Source: Corallium rubrum (Eukaryota > Cnidaria > Anthozoa > Scleralcyonacea > Coralliidae). From it: a DNA stretch of 64,000 bases. The notes beneath the pieces are model-generated. The model did not search any database, was not told where the DNA came from, and was given only the letters and a program-made list of their open reading frames with translations. Below are positions 31,700 to 43,774 of this stretch, piece after piece (the first letter of the stretch is position 1; the number at the start of each line of letters is the position of its first letter). Where the stretch lies: contig OZ035997.1 in NCBI GenBank assembly GCA_964035015.1, positions 82,086,769 through 82,150,768 on the forward strand. Direction: 5' to 3'. Made by a program: the position numbers and the translations under genes.

Positions 31700-32734
31700 A
31701 TTCAGAGGATTGTAATTCAGAGAGAAATGTGCTGGTTACTTGGTTTAGGTAGATAGGTTTATTCTCGTTTAGGTGCATATCATGCCTTCCTATCTAGGGT
31801 CGACAGTATTAGATAACCCTCCAAGTGTGATACAAATCAGTCTGCACGGAAAACGAGTGATGCGGTAAACTTTATTCTTAACATAAAGATATGAACATTA
31901 AAAGTGCTTGCAAATAAATACATATATATTAATATAGTACTATGGAATGATGGGGAAAACAACGACAGTAACCAATCTACATGTATATACAAAGTAATAA
32001 GGATTTTATGAAATTAATGGATTACTTGAATATCATTTGGTATGGCTATCCGAAATACAGATTACAACGAGTGCAACGGCAATGTTAAGTTACAGTGGTT
32101 AGAGCAAGAGTTCCTTGTGAATGATTAGAGTCGTTACTAAACTATCAATGAAATGTTTTTCTTGAAAAAACCAGGAGCTAAACGGTTAACGGAATCCCGC
32201 ATGTTTGAACCAGTAGATATCATGGGCGCCGCCATCTTGGATTTTGTTCAGACATGCAGGAATCTCTTTAAAAGTATACCCTCCAGTCCGTTCTGCGCAT
32301 GATTCGCCATCTTTGTTTTGTGAGTCTCCCAAACAAGACATTCGTAGATAATTACATAAAGTACCCAGCTCACTGTAAACTGAGCAACATAGCAGAAAAC
32401 CAAGTGACTTGGCAAGGATGTCTCTGCGGATTTCTTCTGAGAATTTTTTAGTACAAGTAATAAAAAGGAAGCAAGAAAAGCTTACGTTCTTGAAAGAGGT
32501 ATTATAACATAGCTTTGATATAGCAACGTTTTTGATTGGCTGTCGTGCGTGCTCCATAACTCGATGGAGCACGCTAAACCATGAGCCATTTCTTAATCAG
32601 TATATATTTTTTGTAAATAAATATGTAAACATTAGTTTCGTACATGCAGAACAGACTGGCGGGGACCATCATCTAAAGTCTGGACATGTTTGGTTATGCT
32701 ATCCCAAGTGTTACACAAATAATCCTTAATGTAT
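31700..32734. other. IFT81 3' flank, no gene recognised
   Basis: A 128-codon minus ORF near 32186-32572 has no family resemblance. GCGCCGCCATCTTGG near 32226 matches a YY1-type site, often found at animal promoters, but no exon could be tied to it. Confidence 0.35.
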
Positions 32735-32845
32735 TTAAAGTATCAATACGTCATCTTCGCCGGTTTGATTCGATGACGGAGCAGTGGCCTGGGCCTGGTA
32801 CTTCTTCATGCATTTTTGTTTGCACTCCAACAATGTGGCTAGATC
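32735..32845 (-). CDS. IFT81: IFT81 terminal exon
   Basis: Begins DLATLLECKQKCMKKYQAQA after an ATTCTACAG acceptor. It ends GEDDVLIL and TAA (32735-32737), matching the conserved GGED-x-LIL end of IFT81 in animals. Confidence 0.93.
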   Translation of the reverse strand, partial: DLATLLECKQKCMKKYQAQATAPSSNQTGEDDVLIL

Positions 32846-32852
32846 CTGTAGA

Positions 32853-32907
32853 ATATATAAAGTACGAGAAAATAAACTAATATATAAAGTACGAGAAAAT
32901 AAACTAA
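32853..32907. repeat. 28-bp tandem duplication in the last IFT81 intron
   Basis: ATATAAAGTACGAGAAAATA plus 8 bases occurs twice, just upstream of the terminal-exon acceptor. Confidence 0.9.
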
Positions 32908-33718
32908 GGCATTTTGTCGTTCATTTTGTACGACTAAGTTGGATACAGCTTCAACTGTGTATATTTTAAAACAAATAAATCGGTATGAATACATTTTACA
33001 CACCTTTGTAAACACTCCCCCCCCGAGTTTAGTTTTCTAAAGAGTGTTTTGAACAATTTGTTCGATAACAATAAGAATTCATGTAGACCCTGGGGATGTC
33101 ATTAGTTGCGAAATAACAAATACACTTTTCTTTAATTATTCGTCCTGACACAATCGAAAGAAGAAATCTGAACTTGAAATTCTCCAACTTGAAAATTTCG
33201 TTGCATAGCTACTTTAAACGTTTTTGAACGTAACTTCTCAAACTCATCAATAATTCACGAGCTAATCAGCCAATCAAAGAAAAATATTAATTTGATCATG
33301 TGCACGAGTTTGCACGAGTAAAGGTCGCGCAAACTGAATTCATAATTAGGAAATCAGACAATAAACGGCACAAACAAAGGACCGTTTATTATCACATTTC
33401 TTATAATTATAATTATAATTATAATTAATTTTATAATTATAATTAACTTTCTATTAAACCCAATGGCCAGAGACATTTTTATACACTTCTGGTGTAAATG
33501 AACGCAAAACGTTAAACCTGTGCGACGCTTTAGCTTCTTGATGTGGAATGCAATTATGTTGAGGGCCCTAGGGAAGATAAGCTAAGGCTTACTAGGTTTA
33601 AAACCTTCATGAAATAAAGGTTATTATTATTAAAGAAGGGCGAGTGTGATTTTTTCCCTTTTCAATAAAACCAAAAATGCTTTAGCACAGTATAGACTAT
33701 ATATATAAGTTCACTCAC

Positions 33719-33790
33719 ATTCCACATTTTCATCTGCTTTATACTTGGTCCATGATTCTCTCGAACAGTTTTCTGTTTTTCCCTAAGACT
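33719..33790 (-). CDS. IFT81: IFT81 exon
   Basis: 24 codons, SLREKQKTVRENHGPSIKQM then KMWN. Acceptor TTAATTGTTTCAG, donor GTGAGT. Matches the conserved LREKQK..RE.HGP..KQ.KMW block. Confidence 0.93.
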
Positions 33791-33884
33791 CTGAAACAAT
33801 TAATAAAGAAAGTCAAAATAAGAGGCCAAGGAACTGTTTAGCCGGCTCGTTTGATCGTACTGTGGTTCTGAAACTCGCATATTA

Positions 33885-34260
33885 AAGCTAAATTTTGCCT
33901 ATGAAACGAAAATTAAGTTTGTCTTCTTTGAAAGAACACTTAAAGTTATAGAGTAACATATTTTGCAGTTTTTCCTTTCCTTGCTTTGTTCTTGAGATAT
34001 TTTAGCTTGTTTGATATGCAAATTAAACATTTTGACGTCGTATGTGCATAACAAGCTATCGGAGAAGTTTAGGTATCTTTTCTATTATCAAACCAAATTA
34101 ATTTGAATGAAGCATGTGGATGACTAAACATATAGACCTTCAAGTGATTATTATATTTGATAAGTGCAAAAATATGTAACTTTTTCGATACTTCATTATG
34201 CACGTGTGACGTCAAAATGTTTAATTTGGATATCAGACAAACTAAAATATTAGTTAGTTT
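33885..34260 (+). repeat. Partial copy of the AGTGCCTATGAAACGAAA family
   Basis: Resembles 40384-40720 over most of its length (GCCTATGAAACGAAAATTAA, CTTTGAAAGAACACTTAAA). The right end is missing next to the (TTCG)n array. Confidence 0.7.
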
Positions 34261-34312
34261 CAGAAATTGCAGCTTGATGTTAGTAATAATTGTCAGTTGT
34301 TTGCTGTACAAG

Positions 34313-34474
34313 CTTCGTTCGTTCGTTCGTTCGTTCGTTCGTTCGTTCGTTCGTTCGTTCGTTCGTTCGTTCGTTCGTTCGTTCGTTCGTTCGTTCGTTC
34401 GTTCGTTCGTTCGTTCGTTCGTTCGTTCGTTCGTTCGTTCGTTCGTTCGTTCGTTCGTTCGTTCGTTCGTTCGT
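34313..34474. repeat. (TTCG)n microsatellite
   Basis: About 40 uninterrupted TTCG units, one CpG per unit, in an IFT81 intron. A second array lies at 42826-42931. Confidence 0.98.
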
Positions 34475-34742
34475 GCAAAATCAACAAGCATGTCACTGCC
34501 CTTTAGGAATGGTCTTAAAAGTTTTTGGTGTACAACAAAACACTCGTTGACTCGCCTCCAGAAACATTGGGACCTAATAGCCAACAGGCTGCAATGTTAC
34601 CCTGAAGCTAAACCCTTCAGTTTTGCAGCCGTTCCTATATTCTAAGTGTGAGGGCTCTACTAACAAGCGGCTGCTGGATACATTTCGGTATTCGAACCTT
34701 TCTGCGCCATTCCCATAAAATAAATAAAATAAATATACATAC

Positions 34743-34788
34743 CTTTCCCAGATTTTCCTGCTCTTGAATTTTCTTCGTGTATTGTTCC
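34743..34788 (-). CDS. IFT81: IFT81 exon (46 bp)
   Basis: One base completes the Arg codon from 35453-35538, then EQYTKKIQEQENLGK. The near-invariant REQYT...EQENLGK of IFT81 is restored across the splice. Confidence 0.93.
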
Positions 34789-34904
34789 CTAAAGATAAAT
34801 GCAGTAACAATTAGAGTTTTCCTGTTTCATTTCTTTCTTTATTTGGCTCGTTTTCTTTCGTTCGATTCTTTTCTTTTCCTTCCATTTCCCTTCATTTCAA
34901 TTTA

Positions 34905-35090
34905 CCTCATTTCACTTCACTTCACTTCACTTCACTTCACTTCACTTCACTTCACTTCACTTCACTTCACTTCACTTCGCTTCGCTTCGCTTCGCTTCAT
35001 TTCACTTCACTTCACTTCACTTCACTTCACTTCACTTCACTTCACTTCACTTCACTTCACTTCACTTCACTTCACTTCACTTCACCTCCC
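34905..35090. repeat. (TTCAC)n/(TTCGC)n pentanucleotide array
   Basis: The same unit types and order as at 10.5 kb, with a short TTCGC block (about 34976-34998) inside TTCAC units. Confidence 0.97.
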
Positions 35091-35174
35091 TCCGTCTCAA
35101 CTTGCTTCAACTCCTGTCACCTCACCTCACCACATATCATCTCGTCTCAGTATAACAGATTATCACCCAAGCAA

Positions 35175-35330
35175 GCGACCAACCAACCAACTAACCAACC
35201 AACAAACTACCCAACCAACCAACCAACCAACCAACCAACCAACTACCCAACGAATAATCCAACCAACCACCCAACCACCAACCAACCAAGCAACTAACTA
35301 AGCAACTAACCAAATAACCAAATGCACTCA
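35175..35330. repeat. (ACCA)n-type tetranucleotide tract
   Basis: Degenerate CAAC/ACCA units with CTAC and AACT variants. Confidence 0.9.
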
Positions 35331-35452
35331 TTCTTGCAACAAATGCTAATCATACAAGAGGAAATTCCACAAAGGAATTAAATACTTGAATTATCTATGA
35401 GAGCATGTACATAAATTACAATGCAATAATGCATTAAGATGAAACCTTATAC

Positions 35453-35538
35453 CTGTAAGATTTTTTCTTGTCAGCAGGATCAGAAGACACGTAGGACTTC
35501 ATTTCAGCCTCGATTCGTCGTTCTTGCACTTCCAGTAA
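35453..35538 (-). CDS. IFT81: IFT81 exon
   Basis: 86 bases, 28 codons plus two: LLEVQERRIEAEMKSYVSSD, PADKKKSY. It ends AG|GTATAAG with the split Arg codon finished in the 34743-34788 exon. Confidence 0.93.
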
Positions 35539-35749
35539 CTAGCAGGACAAAGACAAAACATTTACAACTTGTTTCATTTCAGACTTTAAAATCATACATG
35601 ATATATTCTAGAGTCAATTTCTGGCGACAATTTTTCTCATCACTCGTTTGTCACAATAAAAATATTATTTTAAGCTCACGTTTTAAGGTTTGCCTATGTA
35701 ACCAGGACTCGTGCAAGACAACTGTCTGCGAGGTTGTCTTATAATGTCA

Positions 35750-36440
35750 TCTATAACCCCAACAAAACGCCTAACTGTAGTCAGAAATGGAGTTTACCGC
35801 CAAGCCCAGACGCTTACTAGACGCACAAGCGAGTTTACTACTGGGCTATTAATTTCAAAACAGTGGAAAAGATGAGTCGAAGCCATTCCAGTATTTAGCA
35901 GCTAGCAATAATCTCTCTATATGTAACTGGATTGCTCATCCGGCTTCCAAATCAAGTCACCAGAGATGACAAATTTGGAGTACCAAGATGGCCGCCACAG
36001 AAACTTTGTATGTTTTTGTAGCACGAAAAAAGCTACATTAAAAAACTTCCTGCTATTGCTATCAGACGAAAAACACTGTACTAAGTTTAAAAGCTTATAT
36101 AGTTTTTGCATTTGTTGGTATTATTAAGCAGTAAAACGTGTTATTTCGTAGTTTTGTACTCGGTACGGTAGTAGATAGATTTGCCTGCATGTAACACAAA
36201 ACCAACAAAATCAGTCATCAATAATTTCATTATCAAACTATTTATATACCTTAGGTATTAAAAGGTAAGTCTTTACAACAAAGCCTTGAAGTATATAGTT
36301 GACAATTTCGGACAGTATTTGCTTGTATTTTCCTTCTGTTTTCCAGTGGTAACGGTAAATTGTCATCTGACAATTATTTTACGGCTTTTCCGACTCCCCC
36401 AGTAAACTCTTACTACTCTTAAGCCCGCGAGGTACACTGG
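35750..36440. other. IFT81 intron, nothing recognised
   Basis: Single-copy-looking AT-rich sequence. ACCAAGATGGCCGCC near 35983 resembles a YY1 site but is isolated. Confidence 0.35.
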
Positions 36441-36444
36441 ACCT

Positions 36445-36686
36445 GGGGCCGGTTGTACGAAGGCCGGATAGCGCTATCCACCGGATAGCGATTTTTTCAA
36501 CCTTCGTAAAATTGGCTGAAGAGCGGCGAAACTACGAATCTGGCCCACAGAATAAATCTTAAAACCTTCAATTTATAGATATCAAATCCTAATCTGAGGT
36601 CATACCGATCAACGGCCAATTTTACGAAGGTTGAAAAAATCGCTATCCAGTGGATAGCGCTATCCGGCTTTCGTACAACCGGCCCC
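36445..36686. mobile_element. Hairpin MITE, 242 bp
   Basis: Arms of about 72 bases (GGGGCCGGTTGTACGAAG and GGATAGCGCTATCC) invert around a loop of about 100 bases. The boundary duplication is not clear. Non-coding. Confidence 0.75.
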
Positions 36687-36836
36687 TGGAGTACTAATAT
36701 GGCCACCACTGGCTTCAAAATCAATACTGCTGACTATGCATAAAGGATGAGCAATCCAGTTACATAGATATCAGTGGCCTCTAGTTTAATAATTCTAGGC
36801 AGCCTTCTTGAATGGTAAATTCAATAGTGGGTCGGT

Positions 36837-36973
<137 letters not shown>

Positions 36974-37134
36974 TAGTAAATTTTTTTGCCAACTAAAAGG
37001 GGCGTGGTCGCAGTCAGATTTTTTTAAAATTTTCATTCAAATATTAACCAAATTCAACCAAAATTTTGAAGATTGGTACTTATATTATAAGTGATATTGG
37101 GCATTTACATGGCATGTTCTCAGGATTTAGGTAA

Positions 37135-37262
37135 AGGAAAATTCGAGTGTAGAATATATACACTTTAAGACCAGACCGGGACCAGTTGCGAAAAATGCAA
37201 CTACACAGGCCTTCCGGCAGGAATTGAATCCACGACCTTGCCATTCTAGTGCAAGTCTGTAG
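37135..37262 (-). repeat. tRNA-derived SINE copy
   Basis: On the minus strand, GGCAAGGTCGTGGATTCAAT contains a pol III B-box-like motif (GGATTCAATTC). A body shared with 3483-3556 (GCAACTGGTCCCGGTCTGGT) follows. The A box is not obvious. Confidence 0.5.
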
Positions 37263-37329
37263 CCATACAACATCTCCACAAAGTTAAATCAAAATCGACG
37301 CAATACGTTTTGTGATATCCTAGTTTCGG

Positions 37330-37390
37330 CAATATATCTAACCCTACTTTATTTCGATTGTTGTTTCTACACTGCCTACGCAGCACGCTA
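37330..37390 (+). repeat. PLE tail fragment
   Basis: TTTCGATTGTTGTTTCTACA and CTGCCTACGCAGCAC match the tail at 14247-14295. No hammerhead core here. Confidence 0.6.
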
Positions 37391-37951
37391 CTTTTATCAA
37401 ACAAACACTCAATTATTTGAAGACAAGTTGCTTTATTATGACGTCCGAAAGGTTTGGTGTTTACTGTTCTTCCGGTTGGACAAAATAGCACAATTTCGCT
37501 TAACGAAATGCTATTCAAATATAGGTTGTTTACGAGCATCAACTTGGCGTCAACGACGAATGAGTCCTCGAGTCACGCTATGTCTAAACACGTTCGAATT
37601 TGAGAGGTACAGGATGAAACTCATCGCAGTTCCGACTCGCTTTAGGAATCCTACTTTGTTGGCCTTATTCGTAGACTTTTTCGGTGTTATCTGAGCGATA
37701 ATCTTCATTCTATTTACGGCGTTGTTTGACAGTTGAAAATATATTTTCCCACTTCCTGTCTTAGACAATAACCTTCGTCCAGTCAATCACATGCTTCAAT
37801 CGTCTTTATCTGACCAGGGCCTCCGATTTTCCAGTGTACCGATGAGGCCCTGGGAACGAGGGTGGTTAATGTCCTAATGCATGTCTTCTGAGTAAAATGG
37901 CTCGAAAAATATTTCTACTCTAGAGTATAACTGCCGCGTTTTAAACTTTAC
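37391..37951. other. IFT81 intron, mostly unrecognised
   Basis: Contains a short inverted pair CCAGGGCCTC / GAGGCCCTGG (about 37805-37852), possibly a tiny hAT-like remnant. Otherwise nothing. Confidence 0.35.
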
Positions 37952-38023
37952 CTTTGTCATACAGTTCAAATAGAAGTGTCTACTCTCATCATGAGAAACT
38001 TCTTCTCTCAAAGCTTTCACCTC
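37952..38023 (-). CDS. IFT81: IFT81 exon
   Basis: 24 codons, EVKALREEVSHDESRHFYLN then CMTK. Acceptor TTTTTCAG, donor GTAAAG. Phase 0 on both sides. Confidence 0.94.
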
Positions 38024-38127
38024 CTGAAAAATCAACAAGAAAATGACATTACATTTACAGCACATAAAATAAGGGCAGTAGCATAAAAGGATCAATTTGG
38101 TAGCCTAATTTCTAGGCCATTCGCTTC

Positions 38128-38500
38128 CACCAAACACCGCTGCCAAACGTTTAGCGCATACGCGACGTCATAGCTCGTCTTCAAAAAAAAGAGCGGGAAA
38201 ACATTGAAATATTTAGACTGGTCCGAGAGTCCGACGCAAAAGTTAAAATTATAAGCATACTACCAAAAAGATAAGGTAGGTAATTTGTGCATGGCTTCCT
38301 TGTCAATATTGTGACATATTCTGAATTTACCCCATTCGTAATTTTCTTTACCCTTTTTTTAAAACACAAATGAATAGTCGAGTCTTACTTAGTCTTCACT
38401 GTCTGGTTGTTGTCGCCACGGCTAGTTCCCACTTCTCTTGCACTGTTCACTCTAGCGAATTCATGCATGCTCAAACGTTTGGCAGCGGTGTTCTTCCACC
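38128..38500. repeat. Inverted pair ACACCGCTGCCAAACGTTT
   Basis: A motif near 38136-38155 and its complement near 38476-38494 sit about 340 bases apart. Likely ends of a decayed miniature element. No duplication recognised. Confidence 0.4.
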
Positions 38501-38519
38501 ATAACTTTGACCGCGTAGT

Positions 38520-39807
38520 TGGTCCATTCCCGTATCCAGACCCACGCGCTCCCCCCTCGCGAAGCTATGGAAAACCCTGGACTCCCGAAGCAGTGACGTA
38601 ACAAGTGCATTCCAAACATTCCAAACTCTACCCAGTCCCATGTTTATCGGCCTGTCCTTTTGTCTTCTTTCGATAAATCTTGTGTATTAATCTCGTGTAA
38701 ATCGTATCGTATTCATCATCAATCGTGAGGTATACAAAGCTATGCGAGCGATGTGCTTTAGAAAGGACGGGACAATCTACTTTAGTGTAAAAGAGACCGA
38801 GAACAGAGAGATGCCATAACAGCCATCATCCGCGAAGTTGAAGGCATCATATACCTGTATTGCCAAGGGGATTTGGCAAATTTATTATTCGTCCATTTCT
38901 TCCCCCTGGTGTTTGACTTTCTACAGTTCAAAAGAGGAACGTCAGCGCAGTTGGGACGAAAGTGTTGTTTTGTTCATCTCACCTTTAACGCACTCGTGGA
39001 AGATCAGCTGGCGAAACTATAGAATATGGGATTGAAGGCTGTTGTTTTGAGAGACGATCGCAACTTGAGTTACTATCACGATAATACATTATAAGTTCAA
39101 ATTCAAATGTGTTGTGTTGCTGTTATTTGGGTTGTCCAAATTATACCAAACGTACGTTTATGGAAAACAGAGTGTACATTGTGAAAATCTTATTTTGTTG
39201 AATTTGTTGGATTTTTTTTTTGTCATTGTCTCTTAAAGAAAATCAAAGCGCTCACATTTACAGAGATTCCCAGAGCCACTTGACGCATTAGCTGGTGGGT
39301 CTGGATACGAGAATGGTAGTTGAACGGCAAATTGATATAGGTCATGTGTCATGCAGTTAAGACCAAATTGGTCAGTAAATTTAGGATTTAAAACCTTAAA
39401 ATATATAAACCCGCTTGAGCCTGACGTACGTCCACCGAACCTCTGTTACATTACACCAAGCTCGCAAACGTACCACATGCACTACATGTATATACGTACA
39501 ACTTATCATGCCGCCTGGGTTTCGTCGGTAAATGATGGGTTTCGTTGGCAAATATTGACCCCCCTCCCAAAAAAAAATAAAAAAATTATATATATAAAAA
39601 AATTAAAATGTCTTCGGTACGCCACTGGGCCTAGAAAAATTAAAAAAAGCCCCCTGTTTGAAATCATTTGGTGCCATCGAGCGTTCCTAGAATCTATACC
39701 GTAGTAAACAAACCATAAAGATGTCTGCAAAAAATTTCTGATAAGATGATCTTGGCGACGGAAAGAAAGAAAGTATAGAACGTATTACAATTAAATACCA
39801 CGCTAAC
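38520..39807. other. IFT81 intron, mostly unrecognised
   Basis: Bases about 39445-39510 match about 28180-28240 (ACACCAAGCTCGCAAACGT), so part is repetitive. No coding signal. Confidence 0.4.
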
Positions 39808-39894
39808 CTGTTCCAACTTGGACATATTGCTTTCAAGATTAGCAGCTAAGTTGTCATAAATGGCTTTTCTCTCGTCATACTCAGCCGTGACCTC
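39808..39894 (-). CDS. IFT81: IFT81 exon
   Basis: 29 codons, EVTAEYDERKAIYDNLAANL then ESNMSKLEQ. Acceptor TTTTTTTGCAG, donor GTTAGC. Corresponds to the conserved AAGLESN.SKLEQ block. Confidence 0.94.
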
Positions 39895-40383
39895 CTGCAA
39901 AAAAATTGAATTTTATTACTGCATATTACTGCATATGGATTCTATTTAATGTGTATAGCTGAATGCCAAAATATTTTTTGGTTTGAACTTTTATTTGGTA
40001 TTATATTGAGGTTGTATTCCCAAAATGGTGATAATGATAACGTCTATGTAGGCATAATTTGCATACGCAGTGTTCCGTTACAGCAGAAATATTACCCAAT
40101 TCACATGTTAATGGCATACTTCAATAGTACATTCTGTATTTTATCATATTTTCCCCCCATTAAAATCTTTAAGCGGTTCAATCTTCAAGAAAAGAAAAAA
40201 ACGCACACAAATGCCTACACAGACGTCATCTTCATTACATATTCATAATACAAACCTCAATATAACAACACATAAAAGTAACAAGACAGTGTAATATAAC
40301 AAGTCAGTAAATATTTTGGCATTCAACTATTCACTTTTTAGAATCCATATCAGTAATATCTTATTTGAATTTATAGGCCCTAA

Positions 40384-41115
40384 AGTGCCTATGAAACGAA
40401 AATTAAGTTTCTCTTATTTGAAAGAACACTTAAAACGATAGAGTAACATCTTTTGCAGTTTTTCGTTTCCTTGCTTCGTTCCTGAAATATTTTAATTTGT
40501 TTGATATGCAAAGTAAACATTTTGACGTTGTAGATGCATAATGAGCTATTGGAGAAGCTCAGATATCTTCTCTATTATCAAACCAACACGAAACATGTAG
40601 ACCTTCAAGTAATTATTATATTTGAAAATAGCAAAGACATATAACTTTTTCGATAACTTATTATGCACGTGTGACGTCAAAATGTTTAATTTGCATATCA
40701 AACAAATTAAAATATCTCAAAAACGAAGCAAAGGAACGAAAAACTGCAAAATATGTTACTCTACCATTGTACAGTCAAAAATGGAAATACCTTTCCACTT
40801 CTGCGTTGTGTATTACAGCTGCTGCAGAAAAGTGAGAAAAATCTACCGACAAAAGTCGCTTATTCTTGATATTTATTTGTTTGTTGGTATCGATTTGGGA
40901 GAAACATTCGTTATATTATGATTAAATTGCACCAAAGCTAAATTATACTTTTTATTCACATTTTTCGACAAAATATTTTCCTCACGATTCAGTAGCGACA
41001 ACGGAAATACAGTAATATACAACAAACTACAGAAGGGGAAGTGGGAAGGTATTTCCCTTTTGACTGTAAGTGTTATTTCAGGTAAGACAAACTTAATTTT
41101 CCTTTCATAGGCACT
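40384..41115. mobile_element. TTAA-type element, AGTGCCTATGAAACGAAA ends
   Basis: AGTGCCTATGAAACGAAAAT starts at 40384 after CTAA (TTAA with one change). Its complement ends at 41115 before TTAA. Related copies lie at 33885, 59540-59720 and 62820-62940. It carries a nested MITE at 40772-41066. Confidence 0.68.
40772..41066. mobile_element. Nested TA-flanked MITE, 295 bp
   Basis: CAGTCAAAAATGGAAATACC and an imperfect complement ending GACTG, with TA on each side (40770-40771, 41067-41068). Sits inside the element at 40384-41115. Confidence 0.65.
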
Positions 41116-41119
41116 TTAA

Positions 41120-42226
41120 TAGAATTGCTAGAAAAAACAAGAAGGAAAAAGAACGAAGAGGCACAAAGCAAAGATGATCAAACCCCAGCAGCAGCAACTA
41201 ATAACAAACATTCACACGAAAAACCAACAACAATGACAGCACTAACAACCACTAGAATACACCCAGGCGCTGTGACAAAGTCGCGGTGTGCACGAAGGTG
41301 CACAAAGAGGACATAAAGAATGAAGCAGCTGCCAGAACATGAACACAATTACTCCTTCGAAGAGTGCTTTTCACATAAATAATCTCAAAACAGGTGTTCT
41401 TTAGATATCGGACATTTTCCGCCAGTGTTTTCACTATCCACGGTTCTCCATTGGTAAGGTTACTGTAGACCTTCAAACCAACTTTTTTTTTTTTTGATTC
41501 GCTGAAAGTGAAGCATTTTATGAGGGCTGTCAGATTCTGGAAAGGAAATCATGTTTGTTTTTTTTATTTCTAAACAAGGAAAAAGCGCATTATTTACTTT
41601 CACTTATAGGCCGGAAGTGACAAGAGGTTTCTTTCACACGGCTTTTTCTCAAAGAAATGTTTTGAGCTAAAGTAAGAACTTTAAAAAGCTATAAGCGAAC
41701 ACGAATTTATCAGAATCATCTAAAAATTGATATTCGAGTAAATTAATATTGTGGTGACAAAAGTGTGTCTGGGAATTGTAACATTTTCTATATTTATCGT
41801 TTTACGGCCTTTTATGCAAGCCCATTCAACCTCCTGTGAGAGCTGTAATAGTAAAAAATTCGATAACTCTAAAAGTATATGGAATTTTTACAAACCCAGA
41901 CACGCTTTTTTCCTGTGATATTTATCTATCATACTGCTAATTTTCAGAGCATTAAGGTAAATAGTTGTTCGTTTATAGCATTTCGAATTGGAATGAAAAC
42001 TTTAATAAACAGAAGAGCTATTTTTGTTTGCGTTCATAAAATGACCAACACTTTTGCTGCAGTCTTGTAGCCAGTAAAATCAGTTTTCGAATAATGTATA
42101 GGTTTTGGTTATGCAATAAATGGACGAAGCGCTATAATGTTTTCCCTAAAACGCAACCCGAAGTTCTACAAGAGGAATTGAAACCTACTTTTCGTGTATA
42201 CCCTTTAGTTCGGACCAATACTTTAC
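41120..42226. other. IFT81 intron, nothing recognised
   Basis: AT-rich, with a poly-T run near 41480. No supported feature. Confidence 0.35.
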
Positions 42227-42316
42227 CTGACACTTTTGTCTCATGGGTCTTAATTCTTTAATGATCGGAGCCAACGAACTTTTCTTTTCCACAATCGTAG
42301 AATTCAGTTTTCGCAC
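42227..42316 (-). CDS. IFT81: IFT81 exon
   Basis: 30 codons, [20 protein letters not shown] then [10 protein letters not shown]. Acceptor CTACTTCCAG, donor GTAAAG. Matches the EKKS.LA..IKELR.LRQK.Q region. Confidence 0.95.
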
Positions 42317-42661
42317 CTGGAAGTAGATCGTAAAGTTGTTAATTGACGGCCCAGATTCTTTATTAACTTATACTGTCATGTGTATAAAGGGCGGTGTTAC
42401 ACTACGCAAGTTTTATGCAACATGTCTTGCATTGGCGAAACCTGTTGTGCTGCTGTTGCATGACAGTGGGTGTTACACTACGAATTTTTTCTGAAACTTG
42501 TCTTGCAATGGTTAAACCTGAGTGTAATTTAAAGTTGCTTAGTTTAGGCTTGGCCCTTGTGTCCTGTTGCCTGGAAACAATAGGCAGCCATTATTCTACA
42601 ATACTTACCCAATGTTCTATGACAAAAGTGTACAATGGCCAGTTCAAGTTTAAATTACTTC

Positions 42662-42817
42662 TAAAGCCGCTTTTCCACTAGGCGATTTTTTTCGCGCGAA
42701 GCGACTTTCTTTTGTTTGCATTCAATAGATTTCTGATTAGTTTCAGCTCAGAGCTCATGAGACAAAAGAAAAAGTCGCTTCGCGCGAATAAAGTCGCCTA
42801 GTGGAAAACCGGCTTTA
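42662..42817. mobile_element. Palindromic TA-ended MITE, about 156 bp
   Basis: TAAAGCCGCTTTTCCACTAG and GCGCGAAGCGACTTTCTTTT invert around a loop of about 60 bases, with TA at both edges. Confidence 0.72.
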
Positions 42818-42825
42818 GGTTAGAT

Positions 42826-42931
42826 TTCGTTCGTTCGTTCGTTCGTTCGTTCGTTCGTTCGTTCGTTCGTTCGTTCGTTCGTTCGTTCGTTCGTTCGTTC
42901 GTTCGTTCGTTCGTTCGTTCGTTCGTTCGTC
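42826..42931. repeat. (TTCG)n microsatellite
   Basis: About 26 TTCG units ending in CCGTCCGCGCGCC, directly after the MITE at 42662-42817. Confidence 0.97.
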
Positions 42932-43049
42932 CGTCCGCGCGCCTGCCCGCTGGTCCTACAAGAAATGTACGTGTACAAAATTTGTCTGCAAAATAGAAGT
43001 TTTACTGTACAAAATGGACGAAAAATTAACTTTAAATTTTTCTCCTTAC

Positions 43050-43178
43050 CATGTCGGATATTTCGTCAAGAGATTTTCCTTTTTGCTGATCTAGTCCACT
43101 TTTAACGGATGAGACTTTTTCCAGCTCTTCTTGGGTGTCGTGAAAACCTGATACGCCTTTCTGGTTTTCCAGTTGAGA
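43050..43178 (-). CDS. IFT81: IFT81 exon
   Basis: 43 codons, SQLENQKGVSGFHDTQEELE, KVSSVKSGLDQQKGKSLDEI and SDM. Acceptor TATTTTAG, donor GTAAGG. Matches the conserved G.SGY..TQEELE.VSA.KSE block. Confidence 0.95.
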
Positions 43179-43580
43179 CTAAAATAATTCACAAAAAATA
43201 ATTTGAATCAGAAACAAACTAATGATGCTAGAGGCAGTCACTAACCTATATATAACTGGACTATACAACTTTCCATACACCAATAACAAAAAAAGAGTGA
43301 CCACTGAGTGACCTAAATATATTTGCGTGGCAACAAAACTGCGAGATACGTTCATAGCGTAACACCGCCTTAAAGATAACTGAGTTCTGAAGCATGCATT
43401 ACACAGGCCACTTTTGCTGCGATTTTTCTCATCCTGGAGCATGCGATTGAATGGATGACTCACGAAAGTAACGAACCATGTACTTTGGCACAAAAGATTT
43501 AATAGCTTTGTAACTCAATTCATTCGATTGCATGTGTCAGAAGGAGATAAATCACAACAAATATCGCCTGTGTTACTTAC

Positions 43581-43667
43581 GAGATGATCTTGAAGTTGGC
43601 CGTCACGGCCTTTAAGGATTTCTTCAGAACGCGAGAGTACCCCGAATTCGGCCCGCAACTCAGTTAA
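43581..43667 (-). CDS. IFT81: IFT81 exon
   Basis: 29 codons, LTELRAEFGVLSRSEEILKG then RDGQLQDHL. Acceptor TCTCTTAG, donor GTAAGT. Follows the exon at 61660-61722 across the 18-kb intron. Confidence 0.93.
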
Positions 43668-43774
43668 CTAAGAGAAAGAAATAAACAACAAAAAGACATT
43701 AAGTCAATGTTTGCAAGTGACGTTTATGATTTTCATTTGACGTCAACGACGGCTACACTAGAAAACTTGACGTG

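Noticed and set aside
32186..32572. 128-codon minus-strand ORF
   Set aside because: No domain, no splice-compatible neighbours, and not in a conserved position relative to IFT81.
34069..34645. Arg/Thr/Asn/Glu or Phe/Val/Arg/Ser repeat ORFs
   Set aside because: Readings of (TTCG)n. The flanking codons show no homology.
34777..35301. 174-codon Ser/Leu/His-rich ORF
   Set aside because: Crosses an IFT81 exon on the other strand, then a TTCAC array. Low complexity only.
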